Assembly (NCBI RefSeq): GCF_900156505.1
Contig: NZ_FTPR01000001.1
Coordinates: 1,550,001 to 1,614,000 of the forward strand
Direction: 5' to 3'
Source: Yoonia rosea
Lineage (GTDB): Bacteria > Pseudomonadota > Alphaproteobacteria > Rhodobacterales > Rhodobacteraceae
Length of the DNA: 64,000 bases
Positions 48,658-58,082 of the stretch are shown piece after piece. The notes beneath the pieces are model-generated. The model made no database searches, was not told the origin of the DNA, and saw only the letters and a list, made by a program, of their open reading frames with translations. Numbering within the stretch: position 1 is the stretch's first letter; the number at the start of each line of letters is the position of its first letter. The translations under genes and the position numbers were made by a program.

Positions 48658-49125
48658 TTACAGGCGTTTTTGCATCAGGACTAAATCAATCCAACGCCCG
48701 AACTTGAACCCCACTTCGGGCAATCTTGCAACCTCTGCGAACCCCATACGGGCATGAAAGGCGACTGCACCAGCGTTTTCGGCGCTGCATCCGGCGAACA
48801 TGCTGTGCTTGCCTGCCGCCGCGGCTTGGGCGCAAAGTGCCGCCATCAACTGCCGTCCACCGCCCTGTCCGTGCGCGTCCTGATGCAGCATAATCGTGTG
48901 CTCGACCGTGAAACGATAGCCTTCGCCACCCCGAAACGGAAAATACCGCGCAAAGCCCAGAACGCGGCCATCCACCTCCCAGACCAGACAATCCTGCGCC
49001 GTCAGATCCGCCACTTCCCCATCAGATTTTTCGACCGGATTGAACGTAATGGTCGTTTCGCGGATCGCATGGTTCCAGATTACCGCGATCTGTGGTGCAT
49101 CCGCCCGGGTCGCGGCGCGGATCAT
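48658..49125 (-). CDS. GNAT N-acetyltransferase (phosphinothricin-acetyltransferase-like)
   Basis: A 155-residue GNAT enzyme. The acetyl-CoA motif HQDAHGQGGGRQLMAAL near residue 82 and the opening IRAATRADAPQIAVIWNHAI match the Pat/MnaT subgroup, which acetylates phosphinothricin or methionine analogues and related amino groups. The true substrate is unknown. ATGA overlap joins it to the VOC gene upstream. Confidence 0.85.
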   Translation of the reverse strand: MIRAATRADAPQIAVIWNHAIRETTITFNPVEKSDGEVADLTAQDCLVWEVDGRVLGFARYFPFRGGEGYRFTVEHTIMLHQDAHGQGGGRQLMAALCAQAAAAGKHSMFAGCSAENAGAVAFHARMGFAEVARLPEVGFKFGRWIDLVLMQKRL

Positions 49126-49733
49126 GCCAGCGTCCTGACCCCGCTGGGGGTGTCAAAGGTCGCCCGCAACCCGAACGGCCCCGTGACCATTTCGACGCGG
49201 CTGTCGGCAAGATCCATCATTTGCATCAGGTCGGACGCATCAGGGTGGCTGACCTCCAATTTGCGCAACCGCACACCGCTTGGCGTCAGCCGTGCGCTGG
49301 GATGCTGCATGCCGGCGCCCCATTCAATCAACGTCGGAAAGGCCCCCTGATACGGCAGGCTGCCATCGTCGGGCACAGTGATTTGCCACTGCAAATCGCC
49401 CCGCGTCAACGCGCGCGCGCTGCCCGCCGCTGCAGGTGCTTTGGCCAAGGCCCCCGCAAGATCATCGGTCTGGCAAATCCAGTTTGCAAGGCGCGGCGGG
49501 CCGGTAAATTCATCCAGCCCGAACCACGCATGGCCCGCCTCGGGCACGGCGCCGGGTTCTTTCGCAATCACCTCGAAATAGAGCCCATCGGCCAAACCAA
49601 GCAACGTATTGTAAGTGCCGTAACGGGGATGTTGCCCGCCGGGTTGCAGGGTCACGCCCAATTGTTCTTCGACCCACGCCGTGCCTTCGGCAAGGTCGGT
49701 ACAGGCGACGGCAAGATGGTCCAGTTTGATCAT
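49122..49733 (-). CDS. VOC-superfamily glyoxalase-like protein
   Basis: A 203-residue protein resembling Glyoxalase_3: KLDHLAVACTDLAEGTAWVEE at the start, YNTLLGLADGLYFEVIA near 42, and SARLTPSGVRLRKLEVSHP late. It is not of the short methylmalonyl-CoA epimerase type, although it directly follows the mutase gene (nine bases). AGGAG with proper spacing selects the second of two adjacent ATGs. Activity unknown. Confidence 0.8.
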   Translation of the reverse strand: MIKLDHLAVACTDLAEGTAWVEEQLGVTLQPGGQHPRYGTYNTLLGLADGLYFEVIAKEPGAVPEAGHAWFGLDEFTGPPRLANWICQTDDLAGALAKAPAAAGSARALTRGDLQWQITVPDDGSLPYQGAFPTLIEWGAGMQHPSARLTPSGVRLRKLEVSHPDASDLMQMMDLADSRVEMVTGPFGLRATFDTPSGVRTLA

Positions 49734-49742
49734 CATCCGCTC

Positions 49743-51869
49743 CTATGTGCGCGCACTGCGGATCAGGTCCAGAATATCCGCAGCCGCCTTGGGAATATTT
49801 GTGCCTGGTCCAAAGATCGCCTTCACGCCGCTATCATAAAGGAACTGATAGTCCTGCTGCGGGATCACGCCGCCGCAGATGACAATAATATCATCCGCAC
49901 CCGCATCTTTCAGCGCCTGCACCAGTTTGGGTGCGAGAGTCTTGTGGCCCGCCGCCTGTGACGAAATCCCGATCACATGCACATCGTTGTCGATGGCATC
50001 CTGTGCAGCCTCGGCAGGGGTCTGGAACAGCGGGCCCACGTCCACGTCAAAGCCGATATCGGCAAAGGCCGTGGCGATCACCTTGGCCCCGCGGTCATGC
50101 CCGTCCTGCCCCATCTTGACGACCAGCATACGCGGGCGGCGTCCCTCTTCTTCGGCGAATTTTTCGACGCTTTCCTGAATAGCAGCAAAGCCTGCGTCGC
50201 CCTCATAGGCTGCGCCGTAAACGCCCGCCAATGTCTTCACCTCGGCGCGGTGCCGTCCGAATGCTTTTTCCATGGCCATGCTGATCTCTCCGACTGTGGC
50301 GCGGGCGCGTGATGCATCGACCGCGGCTTCGAGCAAGTTGCCGCCTTCATGGGCGCGGCGGGTGATTTCGGTAAGGGCGGCCGCGCATGCCGCTTCGTCA
50401 CGGGCGGCTTTCGTGGCCTCGATCCGTGCGATCTGCGACAGGCGCACCGCCTCATTGTCGATATCCAGAATGTCGATGGGGTCTTCGTTGTCCTTGCGGT
50501 ACTTGTTGACGCCCACGACCACCTCGGTCCCGCGATCAATGCCAGCCTGACGCCGCGCTGCAGTTTCCTCGATCCGCAGCTTGGGCATGCCCGAGGCCAC
50601 GGCCTTTGTCATGCCGCCCATTTCTTCGACCTCTTCGATCAGCTTCCAGGCCTGTTCCGCAAGATCATGGGTCAGCTTTTCGACGTAATATGAGCCCGCC
50701 AGCGGATCGACGACATTGGTGACCCCTGTTTCCTCTTGCAGGATCAGCTGGGTATTGCGGGCGATGCGCGCGCTGAACTCGGTGGGCAGGGCAATCGCCT
50801 CATCCAGCGCGTTCGTGTGCAGCGACTGTGTGCCGCCCAAAACCGCGCTCATCGCCTCATAGGCGGTGCGGATCACGTTGTTATACGGGTCCTGTTCCTG
50901 CAACGACACGCCCGAGGTCTGGCAGTGGGTCCGCAACATCGAGGACTTGGGGTCCTTGGGCTCAAACTCGGCCATGATCCGCGACCATAGCAGGCGCGCG
51001 GCGCGCAGCTTGGCGGCCTCCATGAAGAAGTTCATGCCAATGGCAAAGAAAAAGCTGAGGCGTCCGGCAAACTGATCCACATCCATGCCGCGCGCGATGG
51101 CGGTGCGCACGTATTCGCGCCCGTCGGCCAGCGTATAGGCCAGCTCTTGTACAAGGTTCGCCCCTGCCTCTTGCATGTGATAGCCAGAGATCGAGATTGA
51201 ATTGAATTTCGGCATCTCTTTTGTGGTGTATTCAATGATATCCGCAATGATCCGCATCGACGGTTCGGGCGGATAAACGTAAGTATTGCGCACCATGAAT
51301 TCCTTCAGAATGTCGTTCTGAATGGTGCCCGACAGCACGTTGCGGGGATGCCCCTGCTCTTCTCCAGCCACGATGAAGTTAGCGAGGATCGGGATAACCG
51401 CGCCGTTCATCGTCATCGACACGCTGACCTGATCAAGCGGAATCCCGTCAAAGAGAATCTTCATGTCCTCGACACTGTCAATCGCCACACCGGCCTTACC
51501 GACGTCGCCCTCAACGCGGGGGTGGTCGCTGTCATAGCCACGGTGGGTCGCCAGATCGAAGGCCACCGACACGCCCTGCTGTCCTGCCGCCAGAGCCTTG
51601 CGATAGAAGGCGTTGGATTCCTCTGCCGTGGAAAACCCCGCATATTGCCGGATGGTCCAGGGGCGGCCTGCGTACATCGTGGCCTTCACCCCGCGGGTAA
51701 ACGGGGCCTGCCCCGGGATGCCACCCATATGCGGCAATCCGTCCACATCCTCTGCGGTATAGAGCGGCTGGACGGGGATGCCCTCCAGCGTGTCCCACGT
51801 CAGGCCTTCCAAAGGCTTGCCACGCAGCTCTTTGCGGGCAATTTCTTCCCATTTTTTCTTGTCAGACAT
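49743..51869 (-). CDS. scpA: Methylmalonyl-CoA mutase
   Basis: Adenosylcobalamin-dependent mutase turning (R)-methylmalonyl-CoA into succinyl-CoA, the last step of propionate and ethylmalonyl-CoA-linked assimilation. The 708-residue single-chain enzyme shows [21 protein letters not shown] near residue 67 (active-site loop), GYHMQEAGA near 235, and the C-terminal B12 domain with [13 protein letters not shown] near 580, the DxHxxG base-off motif. GGAGG precedes the ATG. It heads an operon with VOC, GNAT, DnaJ and EEP genes and diverges from DUF4174. Confidence 0.96.
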   Translation of the reverse strand: MSDKKKWEEIARKELRGKPLEGLTWDTLEGIPVQPLYTAEDVDGLPHMGGIPGQAPFTRGVKATMYAGRPWTIRQYAGFSTAEESNAFYRKALAAGQQGVSVAFDLATHRGYDSDHPRVEGDVGKAGVAIDSVEDMKILFDGIPLDQVSVSMTMNGAVIPILANFIVAGEEQGHPRNVLSGTIQNDILKEFMVRNTYVYPPEPSMRIIADIIEYTTKEMPKFNSISISGYHMQEAGANLVQELAYTLADGREYVRTAIARGMDVDQFAGRLSFFFAIGMNFFMEAAKLRAARLLWSRIMAEFEPKDPKSSMLRTHCQTSGVSLQEQDPYNNVIRTAYEAMSAVLGGTQSLHTNALDEAIALPTEFSARIARNTQLILQEETGVTNVVDPLAGSYYVEKLTHDLAEQAWKLIEEVEEMGGMTKAVASGMPKLRIEETAARRQAGIDRGTEVVVGVNKYRKDNEDPIDILDIDNEAVRLSQIARIEATKAARDEAACAAALTEITRRAHEGGNLLEAAVDASRARATVGEISMAMEKAFGRHRAEVKTLAGVYGAAYEGDAGFAAIQESVEKFAEEEGRRPRMLVVKMGQDGHDRGAKVIATAFADIGFDVDVGPLFQTPAEAAQDAIDNDVHVIGISSQAAGHKTLAPKLVQALKDAGADDIIVICGGVIPQQDYQFLYDSGVKAIFGPGTNIPKAAADILDLIRSART

Positions 51870-51970
51870 TGTGACCTCCGGCGGTATTTCTGGTGGCGGA
51901 CACGCATTTGTTTGTTGCAAAATGCAGTTGCCCCTTAGCTTTTGGCGCAAGCGCCTCTATATCCAAGTTT

Positions 51971-52432
51971 ATGAAGTTACTGATCAACATCGCTCTCGCC
52001 GCACTGCTGACATCACCCGCAGTGGCACAGGAAAAAACTGTTCTTGAACGCTGGGAAGAGATGCCCACAACCGTCTTTGACGGCAGCGAAATCGACCTTG
52101 AAGAACTGAAATGGGTCCTGCGGCCACTGGTCGTTTTTGCAGACACACCCAACGACCCACGGTTTCGCCAGCAATTCGATCTGCTGATGGCGGACATTGA
52201 CCGGTTGGTGGAACGTGACGTGATCATCATTACCGATACTGATCCCGATGAAATGTCGGATGTGCGGACAACACTGCGGCCGCGTGGATACATGATGGCG
52301 CTGGTCGGCAAAGACGGGCGTGTCGCCCTGCGCAAACCCGAACCGTATGATGTGCGCGAATTGTCCCGCTCGATCGACAAAATGCCCCTGCGCCAGCAAG
52401 AGATTGCAGACCGGCGCATGGTCCAGCCGTAG
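51971..52432 (+). CDS. DUF4174 exported thioredoxin-like protein
   Basis: A 153-residue exported protein: signal peptide KLLINIALAALLTSPAVAQ, then a small alpha/beta domain with RPLVVFADTPNDPRFRQQF near residue 52 and GYMMALVGKDGRVALRKPEP near 115. DUF4174 has a thioredoxin-like fold without the CxxC pair, as here. It diverges from the mutase gene over a 101-base region carrying a TTGCAAA-like element. Function unknown. Confidence 0.83.
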   Translation: MKLLINIALAALLTSPAVAQEKTVLERWEEMPTTVFDGSEIDLEELKWVLRPLVVFADTPNDPRFRQQFDLLMADIDRLVERDVIIITDTDPDEMSDVRTTLRPRGYMMALVGKDGRVALRKPEPYDVRELSRSIDKMPLRQQEIADRRMVQP

Positions 52433-52438
52433 TCCCGC

Positions 52439-52810
52439 TCAGTCAAAGGATGCGCGCTTGACTAAATAGCGCCCTCCGAAAAACAGTATCAGGACCAACA
52501 GGATCACGGCTGGAACCTCATTCAGCACGTCCTGGATAATCAACGTGAAGCACACCAGCGCCGTGATGCCTGTAAAGGCCGCCGCAATCACGCTGTTTGT
52601 CCAGCCAAGCCACCGGTCAGAAAACGCAGCAAAGCTGACCACAAAAACAGCGAGCGCCACGGCCAAAGGCATCAGGATGACGACGGCAAAGAAGCCTGCC
52701 ATGTCAAAGCCGCTATTGGACATCACAACGCCGAAACCGACGAAATAGCCGCCAGCGGCAGAGGCAAGGGCGATCCCGAAGGCTGCCAGATATGCCAGCC
52801 ACTCTTGCAA
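52439..52810 (-). CDS. Small integral membrane protein
   Basis: A 123-residue protein with four membrane segments: LAYLAAFGIALASAAGGYFV, AGFFAVVILMPLAVALAVFV, SVIAAAFTGITALVCFTLII and VPAVILLVLILFFGG. No family recognised. It lies directly after pccA (one base between genes) on the same strand, so it is likely the distal gene of the pccA transcript. Confidence 0.8.
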   Translation of the reverse strand: MQEWLAYLAAFGIALASAAGGYFVGFGVVMSNSGFDMAGFFAVVILMPLAVALAVFVVSFAAFSDRWLGWTNSVIAAAFTGITALVCFTLIIQDVLNEVPAVILLVLILFFGGRYLVKRASFD

Positions 52811-52811
52811 A

Positions 52812-54809
52812 CTATTCGAACTCCATGATCACTTCGTCGACGGCAAGGCTATCGCCAGCACCGGCCTTGATCGCCTTGACGGTGCCCTTGCGTTCAGCGC
52901 GCAGGATGTTTTCCATCTTCATCGCCTCTACGGTGCAAAGAGCTTGGCCTTCCTGCACTTCATCACCTTCGGCCACATCGATTTTCACGATCAGCCCCGG
53001 CATCGGGCAAAGCAGGTATTTCGACGTATCGGGGGCCACCTTTTCAGGCATCAATGCCGCCAATTCCGCCTGACGCGGTGTGCGCACATGTACTTTGATG
53101 TCCGCACCACGATAGCGCACGCGGAAACCACCCGAGATCTTGCCGATCTTCAGAACCAGTGGCGCACCATCTACCATCAGACGCGCCAACGGATCACCCG
53201 GTGTCCAATCGCTTTCGACACGCAGTGATTTGTCACCGATCGCAACATCCGCACCGGTTTTATCGGCGCTGATCATGACATTGCGGGACTCCCCTTGCAG
53301 GCTCACAACCCAGTCTTCGCCGACATGGCGTTCATGGTTGTCCATTCGTCCCGAAATGCGTGTGCGGCGAATTTCGGCAACGCGGTGCATCGCGGCGGCG
53401 GCGGCGGCGACGCGTTCGCAGTCGGTCTTGCCAAGGGTCACCCCTGCGAAGCCATCGGGGTATTCTTCCTCGATAAACGCCGTGGTCATCTGACCGCTGA
53501 TGAATTTAGGGTGGTCATAAACCGCCGCCAAAAATGGCAGGTTATGCCCGATCCCTTCAAGCTCAAACCCGTCCAGCGCCAGCCGCATTTCCTCAATCGC
53601 GGTGGCGCGGTCGGGCGCCCATGTGCAAAGCTTTGCGATCATCGGGTCGTAATACATGCTGATCTCGCCGCCCTCGAACACACCGGTGTCGTTGCGAACC
53701 GCACGTGTCGGCGTCGCTTCCTCCGCAGGCGGGCGATAGCGGGTCAGACGCCCGATCGACGGCAGGAACCCGCGATAGGGGTCTTCGGCATAAAGGCGGC
53801 TTTCCATCGCCCAGCCGTTGATCTTGAGGTCCGACTGCTGGAACGGCAGCTTTTCACCTGCCGCAACGCGGATCATCTGTTCGACAAGGTCGATGCCCGT
53901 AATCAACTCGGTCACAGGGTGTTCCACCTGCAAACGGGTGTTCATTTCGAGGAAGTAAAAGTTCCGGTCGCCATCAACGATGAATTCAACCGTGCCTGCG
54001 CTGGTGTAGCCCACCGCCTGTGCCAAGGCGACGGATTGTTCGCCCATCGCCTTGCGCGTGACTTCGTCAAGGAACGGGCTCGGCGCCTCTTCGATGACTT
54101 TCTGGTTGCGGCGCTGGATCGAACATTCGCGTTCGTGCAGATAGACCGCGTTGCCGTGCCCGTCGCAAAGCACCTGAATTTCGATGTGGCGGGGTTGGGT
54201 GACAAATTTTTCGATGAAAATACGGTCGTCGCCAAAGCTGTTGGCGGCTTCGTTCTTGGACGACTGGAACCCTTCGCGCGCCTCTGCGTCATTCCACGCG
54301 ATGCGCATCCCTTTGCCGCCCCCACCGGCCGAGGCTTTGATCATCACCGGATAGCCGACCTCATTGGAAATCTTCACCGCCTCATCGGCATCCGCAATCA
54401 GCCCCATGTACCCCGGCACCGTCGAGACATTGGCCTCTTGTGCCAGCTTCTTGGAGGTAATCTTGTCGCCCATGGCCTCGATCGCACCTTTGGGTGGGCC
54501 GATAAAGGCAACGCCTGCGGCTTCAAGCGCCTCTGCGAATTTGGAGTTCTCGGACAGAAAGCCGTAACCGGGGTGTACGGCTTCTGCACCGGTCTGCTTG
54601 ATCGCATCCATCACCTTGTCGATGACGATGTAGGACTGGTTCGCAGGGGGCGGACCAATGTGTACCGCCTCATCCGCCATCTTCACGTGCAGCGCGTTGC
54701 GGTCCGCATCCGAATAGATCGCGACGGTCTTAATACCCATCTTGCGGGCGGTCTTGATCACGCGGCAGGCGATTTCACCACGGTTGGCGATGAGAATTTT
54801 CTTGAACAT
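52812..54809 (-). CDS. pccA: Propionyl-CoA carboxylase alpha subunit (biotin carboxylase and carrier)
   Basis: PccA carboxylates biotin with ATP and bicarbonate and carries it to PccB. The 665-residue protein opens with FKKILIANRGEIACRVIKTA, has the ATP-grasp Gly loop KASAGGGGKGMR near residue 160 and FLEMNTRLQVEHPVTE near 283 (active site), and ends with the biotinyl domain, AMKM near 631. The ribosome site GGGGA lies between the ATG and the tail of a strong terminator just upstream. The small membrane protein follows at once. Confidence 0.96.
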   Translation of the reverse strand: MFKKILIANRGEIACRVIKTARKMGIKTVAIYSDADRNALHVKMADEAVHIGPPPANQSYIVIDKVMDAIKQTGAEAVHPGYGFLSENSKFAEALEAAGVAFIGPPKGAIEAMGDKITSKKLAQEANVSTVPGYMGLIADADEAVKISNEVGYPVMIKASAGGGGKGMRIAWNDAEAREGFQSSKNEAANSFGDDRIFIEKFVTQPRHIEIQVLCDGHGNAVYLHERECSIQRRNQKVIEEAPSPFLDEVTRKAMGEQSVALAQAVGYTSAGTVEFIVDGDRNFYFLEMNTRLQVEHPVTELITGIDLVEQMIRVAAGEKLPFQQSDLKINGWAMESRLYAEDPYRGFLPSIGRLTRYRPPAEEATPTRAVRNDTGVFEGGEISMYYDPMIAKLCTWAPDRATAIEEMRLALDGFELEGIGHNLPFLAAVYDHPKFISGQMTTAFIEEEYPDGFAGVTLGKTDCERVAAAAAAMHRVAEIRRTRISGRMDNHERHVGEDWVVSLQGESRNVMISADKTGADVAIGDKSLRVESDWTPGDPLARLMVDGAPLVLKIGKISGGFRVRYRGADIKVHVRTPRQAELAALMPEKVAPDTSKYLLCPMPGLIVKIDVAEGDEVQEGQALCTVEAMKMENILRAERKGTVKAIKAGAGDSLAVDEVIMEFE

Positions 54810-54830
54810 TATTTTACGTCCCCAAAAACG

Positions 54831-54875
54831 AAAAAACCGCCATCGGGGGCACACCCCGACGACGGCTTCTTTTTA
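54831..54875 (-). terminator. Strong rho-independent terminator directly upstream of pccA
   Basis: On the minus strand a twelve-pair stem CCGTCGTCGGGG / CCCCGATGGCGG (two or three G-U pairs) with a short loop is followed by TTTTTT. It ends the small lipoprotein gene transcript, yet its U tract finishes only about 20 bases before the pccA ATG, leaving little room for a separate promoter. Confidence 0.9.
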
Positions 54876-54907
54876 TTGCACGCCCCAGACGGGCGCGGTG
54901 ATTTACC

Positions 54908-55114
54908 TTAGCGGCAGGCGCGGACGCCTGCGTCGTCGCACAATACGCCAACGGCGGCACCAGCGAGCATTGTTCCTGTGCGGTCTGTGCCAAGCACCTC
55001 GGCAGCCACGAGACCACCTGCCGCGCCAGCGACACCGCGCTCTGCGTCGTTATCGAGGCAACCTGCCAAACCAAATACTGCCACTGTCGCAAGGATGATT
55101 GATGTCTTCTGCAT
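54908..55114 (-). CDS. Small glycine-zipper lipoprotein
   Basis: A 68-residue lipoprotein: hydrophobic start (KTSIILATVAVFG), lipobox LAGC with Cys at residue 19, then a Gly/Ala-rich zipper-like stretch (RGVAGAAGGLVAAEVLG, GTMLAGAAVGVLCDD). This resembles OsmB-type and other small outer-membrane lipoproteins. It has its own terminator and lies between pccB and pccA on the same strand. Confidence 0.82.
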   Translation of the reverse strand: MQKTSIILATVAVFGLAGCLDNDAERGVAGAAGGLVAAEVLGTDRTGTMLAGAAVGVLCDDAGVRACR

Positions 55115-55243
55115 AATCTTAAGCCTATCGTTGTTATGTCGACCGCCCCACAATTGGTGCAATCTGCGCCACGATGAATAGCGATTTCCCCGTGATATCC
55201 AATATCACGCCTATTTTTCCGTGCGGACAGGCGGATTTCCGTT

Positions 55244-55274
55244 ATCGGCCTGCCTGGTGAGTAAGCAGGCCGAT
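55244..55274. repeat. Perfect inverted repeat, ten-base arms
   Basis: ATCGGCCTGC and GCAGGCCGAT form a perfect stem with an 11-base spacer in the 340-base gap between the lipoprotein gene (55114) and the hypothetical gene (55455). There is no U tract for either direction, so it may be an operator or RNA structure. The rest of the gap shows no gene. Confidence 0.5.
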
Positions 55275-55454
55275 GAGGGGAAGGGTAACGGTATAGAGAA
55301 TCTGCAGCAGAAACCGCATTGTTTCGTCCTGCTACATTTCCTACCGTGCCGTAATATCCCGACCCTGAATACCCTTGTTGAAACGCAACGCGAAATTGAG
55401 CGATTTCCCGCCTAGATTGCCTCGTTAACTTTCTGTTCACACTGGCAAAAATCA

Positions 55455-55823
55455 TCATTCATCCCCGAAAATTTCAGGGAAATTCTGGCGCGCAACTTTG
55501 ACGTCGATCCGCAACATCGCCTCATAGCTGGCGGGGTCAAACGGGTCCTCGGCAGGGATGACTTCCCGCCCGAAAAGCCAGCTTAGTCGGCCTGCATCCA
55601 GATTGCCGCGCACGAAGGGTTCTTCGCCGAAGTTTTCCCAAAGTGCCTGCATAAAACCGGCATCGGCACGGCGGTCTGCCGGACGGCGGTCCGGATAACG
55701 GATGCGCTCGCTTAACGCGGTCGCCCCATCCTTGTTGGCGCGGCGCAAGGTGAACTGGAAATCCGTTCCCGGCAAACGCCCCGGAAACCCGCGGTGTTTA
55801 TCCATGTATGGAAGATTAGCCAT
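55455..55823 (-). CDS. Conserved hypothetical protein
   Basis: A 122-residue hydrophilic protein without signal or membrane segments. It has a basic first half (GRLPGTDFQFTLRRANKDG) and an acidic C-terminus (PFDPASYEAMLRIDVKVARQ). No family is recognised, although it has the look of a conserved cytosolic Rhodobacteraceae protein. GGAGG stands five bases before the ATG at 55823; a GTG two codons upstream overlaps the ribosome site. It lies in the pccB-pccA interval. Confidence 0.78.
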   Translation of the reverse strand: MANLPYMDKHRGFPGRLPGTDFQFTLRRANKDGATALSERIRYPDRRPADRRADAGFMQALWENFGEEPFVRGNLDAGRLSWLFGREVIPAEDPFDPASYEAMLRIDVKVARQNFPEIFGDE

Positions 55824-55853
55824 GGGCACCTCCCATTTTCAGAGAGGTGGTTC

Positions 55854-55875
55854 GGATGGGCCCGTAGGCCCATCC
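55854..55875. terminator. Perfect hairpin between two small minus-strand genes
   Basis: GGATGGGCC and GGCCCATCC pair perfectly around CGTA. It lies 17 bases after the stop of the 46-residue protein gene and 31 bases before the next gene's start. No U tract is present; it could be a terminator, attenuator or processing hairpin. Confidence 0.45.
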
Positions 55876-55891
55876 CCGATAGTGATGTTCG

Positions 55892-56032
55892 TTAGAAGAG
55901 CCCGTCGTAATTGACGTGCTGCTGTGCGGCCACATCAGAAGTGATCTGCTGCGGAGCGCGGTCTTGGCTGCCTGAAACGGCAACCAGCGCCATGAGCGCT
56001 GCCACCGTGAAAGCCAGAAGTCCTTGTACCAT
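55892..56032 (-). CDS. Very small exported protein (46 residues)
   Basis: A 46-residue product with an N-terminal membrane or signal segment (VQGLLAFTVAALMALVAVSG) and a short hydrophilic tail ending HVNYDGLF. A purine-rich stretch (GCAAAAAG) precedes the ATG, a weak ribosome site. It lies in the same direction as pccB and pccA. Composition, signal and following hairpin favour a real gene; no family is recognised. Confidence 0.55.
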   Translation of the reverse strand: MVQGLLAFTVAALMALVAVSGSQDRAPQQITSDVAAQQHVNYDGLF

Positions 56033-56362
56033 TCTTTTTGCCTGCCTCTATGCATGCAAGGCTTTTGACGATCTGTGTCACCTTGGCCCTGCGGACACGC
56101 GAGCTTAGTCTCGCGCACCCACATATTAGGCAAAAGTTCCTTTTTTCCAAAGGCCTCCAAGGCGGACTGCACCCGCTGTTGCGGCAAAGTCTCAGAACTT
56201 CGGCGGTGTCCCGCTGACCTGTCTAGATTTCGGGCGGACATCAAAAATAGCTCCAAATATAGTAGCCGGACGCAGCAGGCGTCACAGCAATCGTCGGCAG
56301 TTCTTTGCCACAGACAGAAAACAGTGACAGGCCCTGCGCGGATTTATGATCACACCGGTACA
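56033..56362. other. Intergenic region after pccB
   Basis: About 330 bases between the pccB stop and the start of the 46-residue gene. Possible frames on both strands lack ribosome sites and family resemblance. No hairpin with U tract was seen for pccB, so transcription may run on toward the small genes and pccA. Confidence 0.45.
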
Positions 56363-57892
56363 TCAAAGCGGAATATTGTCGTGCTTTTTCCAAGGCGTCT
56401 GGACCTTCTTGGTACGCAGTGAGGCAAAGGCACGGCAGATCCGCTTGCGCGTGGAATGCGGCATGATCACTTCGTCGATGACACCCTTTTCGGCGGCGAC
56501 AAACGGATTAGCAAAACGGTCTTCATAGTCTTTGGTATGCTTGGCGATCTTTTCGGGATCACCTGCATCGGCACGGTGGATAATCTCGGTCGCCCCTTTG
56601 GCACCCATCACCGCAATCTCGGATGTGGGCCATGCGTAGTTGAAATCACCGCGCAGGTGCTTGGACGACATCACCACATAGGCCCCGCCATAGGCTTTGC
56701 GCGTGATCACGGTGACCTTGGGCACCGTTGCCTCGCCATAGGCAAACAAGAGCTTGGCACCGTGCTTGATCACACCCGCATATTCCTGACTGGTCCCAGG
56801 GAGGAAGCCTGGCACATCGACGAGGGTCAGGATCGGGATATCGAAGGCATCACAGAACCGGACAAAGCGCGCGGCCTTGCGTGAGGCGTCAATATCAAGA
56901 CAGCCCGCAAGCACCATCGGCTGGTTGGCCACCACACCGACGGTTGATCCCTCAAGGCGGATAAATCCGGTCAGGATATTCTTGGCGAACTCTTCCTGAA
57001 TTTCGTAAAAATCGCCCTCGTCGGCCAGTTTATGGATCAACTCTTTCATGTCGTAGGGCATGTTCGGGTTGTCGGGAACCAGCGTATCAAGGCTTTCCTC
57101 GATGCGGTTCACGTCATCAAAGAAGGGGCGCACAGGGGGCTTTTCGCGGTTATGCAGCGGCAGGAAATCAATCAGCCGGCGCACCTCGGCAATCGCCTCG
57201 ACGTCGTTTTCAAAGGCCGCATCGGCCACGGATGATTTCTTGGTGTGGGTGCTGGCGCCGCCCAGTTCCTCGGCTGTGACCTGCTCATTGGTCACGGTCT
57301 TGACCACATCGGGGCCCGTCACAAACATGTAAGAGCTGTCTTTGACCATAAAGATAAAGTCGGTCATCGCAGGTGAATAAACCGCGCCGCCTGCCGTTGG
57401 CCCCATGATCAGGCTGATCTGCGGGACAACACCCGAGGCCGTGACATTGCGCTGGAAGACTTCGCCGTAGGCAGCAAGGCTGGCCACACCCTCTTGGATA
57501 CGTGCGCCGCCACTGTCGTTGATCCCGATGATCGGCGCGCCATTCTGGATCGCCATATCCATGATCTTGCAGATTTTCTGCCCATGCGTTTCGGACACCG
57601 ATCCGCCCATGACGGTAAAATCCTGACTGAAGACATAGACCAAGCGCCCGTTGATCGTGCCCCAGCCTGTGACCACACCATCACCGGCAGGGCGCTCTTT
57701 TTCCATGCCGAAATCGGTGCAGCGGTGGGCTACGAACATATCGAACTCTTCGAACGAATCCGCATCCAAAAGCAACTCGATCCGCTCGCGCGCGGTCAGT
57801 TTGCCTTTGCTGTGCTGCGCGGCAATCCGCTTTGCGCCGCCGCCCATCCGGGCCGCTTCGCGCCGCGTTTCCAGTTCCTGCAAAACATCCAT
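56363..57892 (-). CDS. pccB: Propionyl-CoA carboxylase beta subunit (carboxyltransferase)
   Basis: PccB transfers the carboxyl group from biotin on PccA to propionyl-CoA, giving (S)-methylmalonyl-CoA. The 509-residue protein has the two crotonase-like halves: [14 protein letters not shown] near residue 120 and [16 protein letters not shown] near 164 in the first; [21 protein letters not shown] near 375 (acyl-CoA site) and [15 protein letters not shown] near 415 in the second. The promoter region carries TTTGCAAA-like half-sites. pccA lies 1.5 kb downstream, after three small genes. Confidence 0.96.
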   Translation of the reverse strand: MDVLQELETRREAARMGGGAKRIAAQHSKGKLTARERIELLLDADSFEEFDMFVAHRCTDFGMEKERPAGDGVVTGWGTINGRLVYVFSQDFTVMGGSVSETHGQKICKIMDMAIQNGAPIIGINDSGGARIQEGVASLAAYGEVFQRNVTASGVVPQISLIMGPTAGGAVYSPAMTDFIFMVKDSSYMFVTGPDVVKTVTNEQVTAEELGGASTHTKKSSVADAAFENDVEAIAEVRRLIDFLPLHNREKPPVRPFFDDVNRIEESLDTLVPDNPNMPYDMKELIHKLADEGDFYEIQEEFAKNILTGFIRLEGSTVGVVANQPMVLAGCLDIDASRKAARFVRFCDAFDIPILTLVDVPGFLPGTSQEYAGVIKHGAKLLFAYGEATVPKVTVITRKAYGGAYVVMSSKHLRGDFNYAWPTSEIAVMGAKGATEIIHRADAGDPEKIAKHTKDYEDRFANPFVAAEKGVIDEVIMPHSTRKRICRAFASLRTKKVQTPWKKHDNIPL

Positions 57893-57965
57893 CAGATCAC
57901 ACCTCTGCCTATTGTCAGGCCTGTATAGCCCGCACCCCCGCGCACGAGAAGCGACTTCAGGAATA

Positions 57966-58013
57966 TTTGCAAATAATGTTGTTTGCTAATTCCAATTTAT
58001 GCAAATCTGCAAA
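57966..58013. promoter_or_regulatory. Cluster of PccR-like half-sites upstream of pccB
   Basis: TTTGCAAA (57966), TTTGCTAA (57982), TATGCAAA (57998) and TCTGCAAA (58006) lie in an A+T-rich patch between pccB and the MFS gene. Their starts are 16, 16 and 8 bases apart. As I recall, the ScfR-type regulator PccR of Rhodobacter sphaeroides binds paired TTTGCAAA elements at the pccB promoter. The match of sequence, place and a nearby pccR gene makes these likely binding sites; spacing is not identical to the remembered motif. Confidence 0.7.
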
Positions 58014-58082
58014 TCAAAGAAAATTCCGGCGCTTTGTCCCGCAGCGATGGACAAGACCTGACCAGAGGCCTAGATCACAGAT

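Noticed and set aside
49122..49733. VOC gene as methylmalonyl-CoA epimerase
   Set aside because: Length (203) and the Glyoxalase_3-like pattern differ from the ~135-residue epimerase, in spite of its place after the mutase.
53295..54911. 538-codon plus-strand frame opposite pccA
   Set aside because: It is antisense to the conserved pccA gene and shows no family features; such long shadow frames are usual in GC-rich genes.
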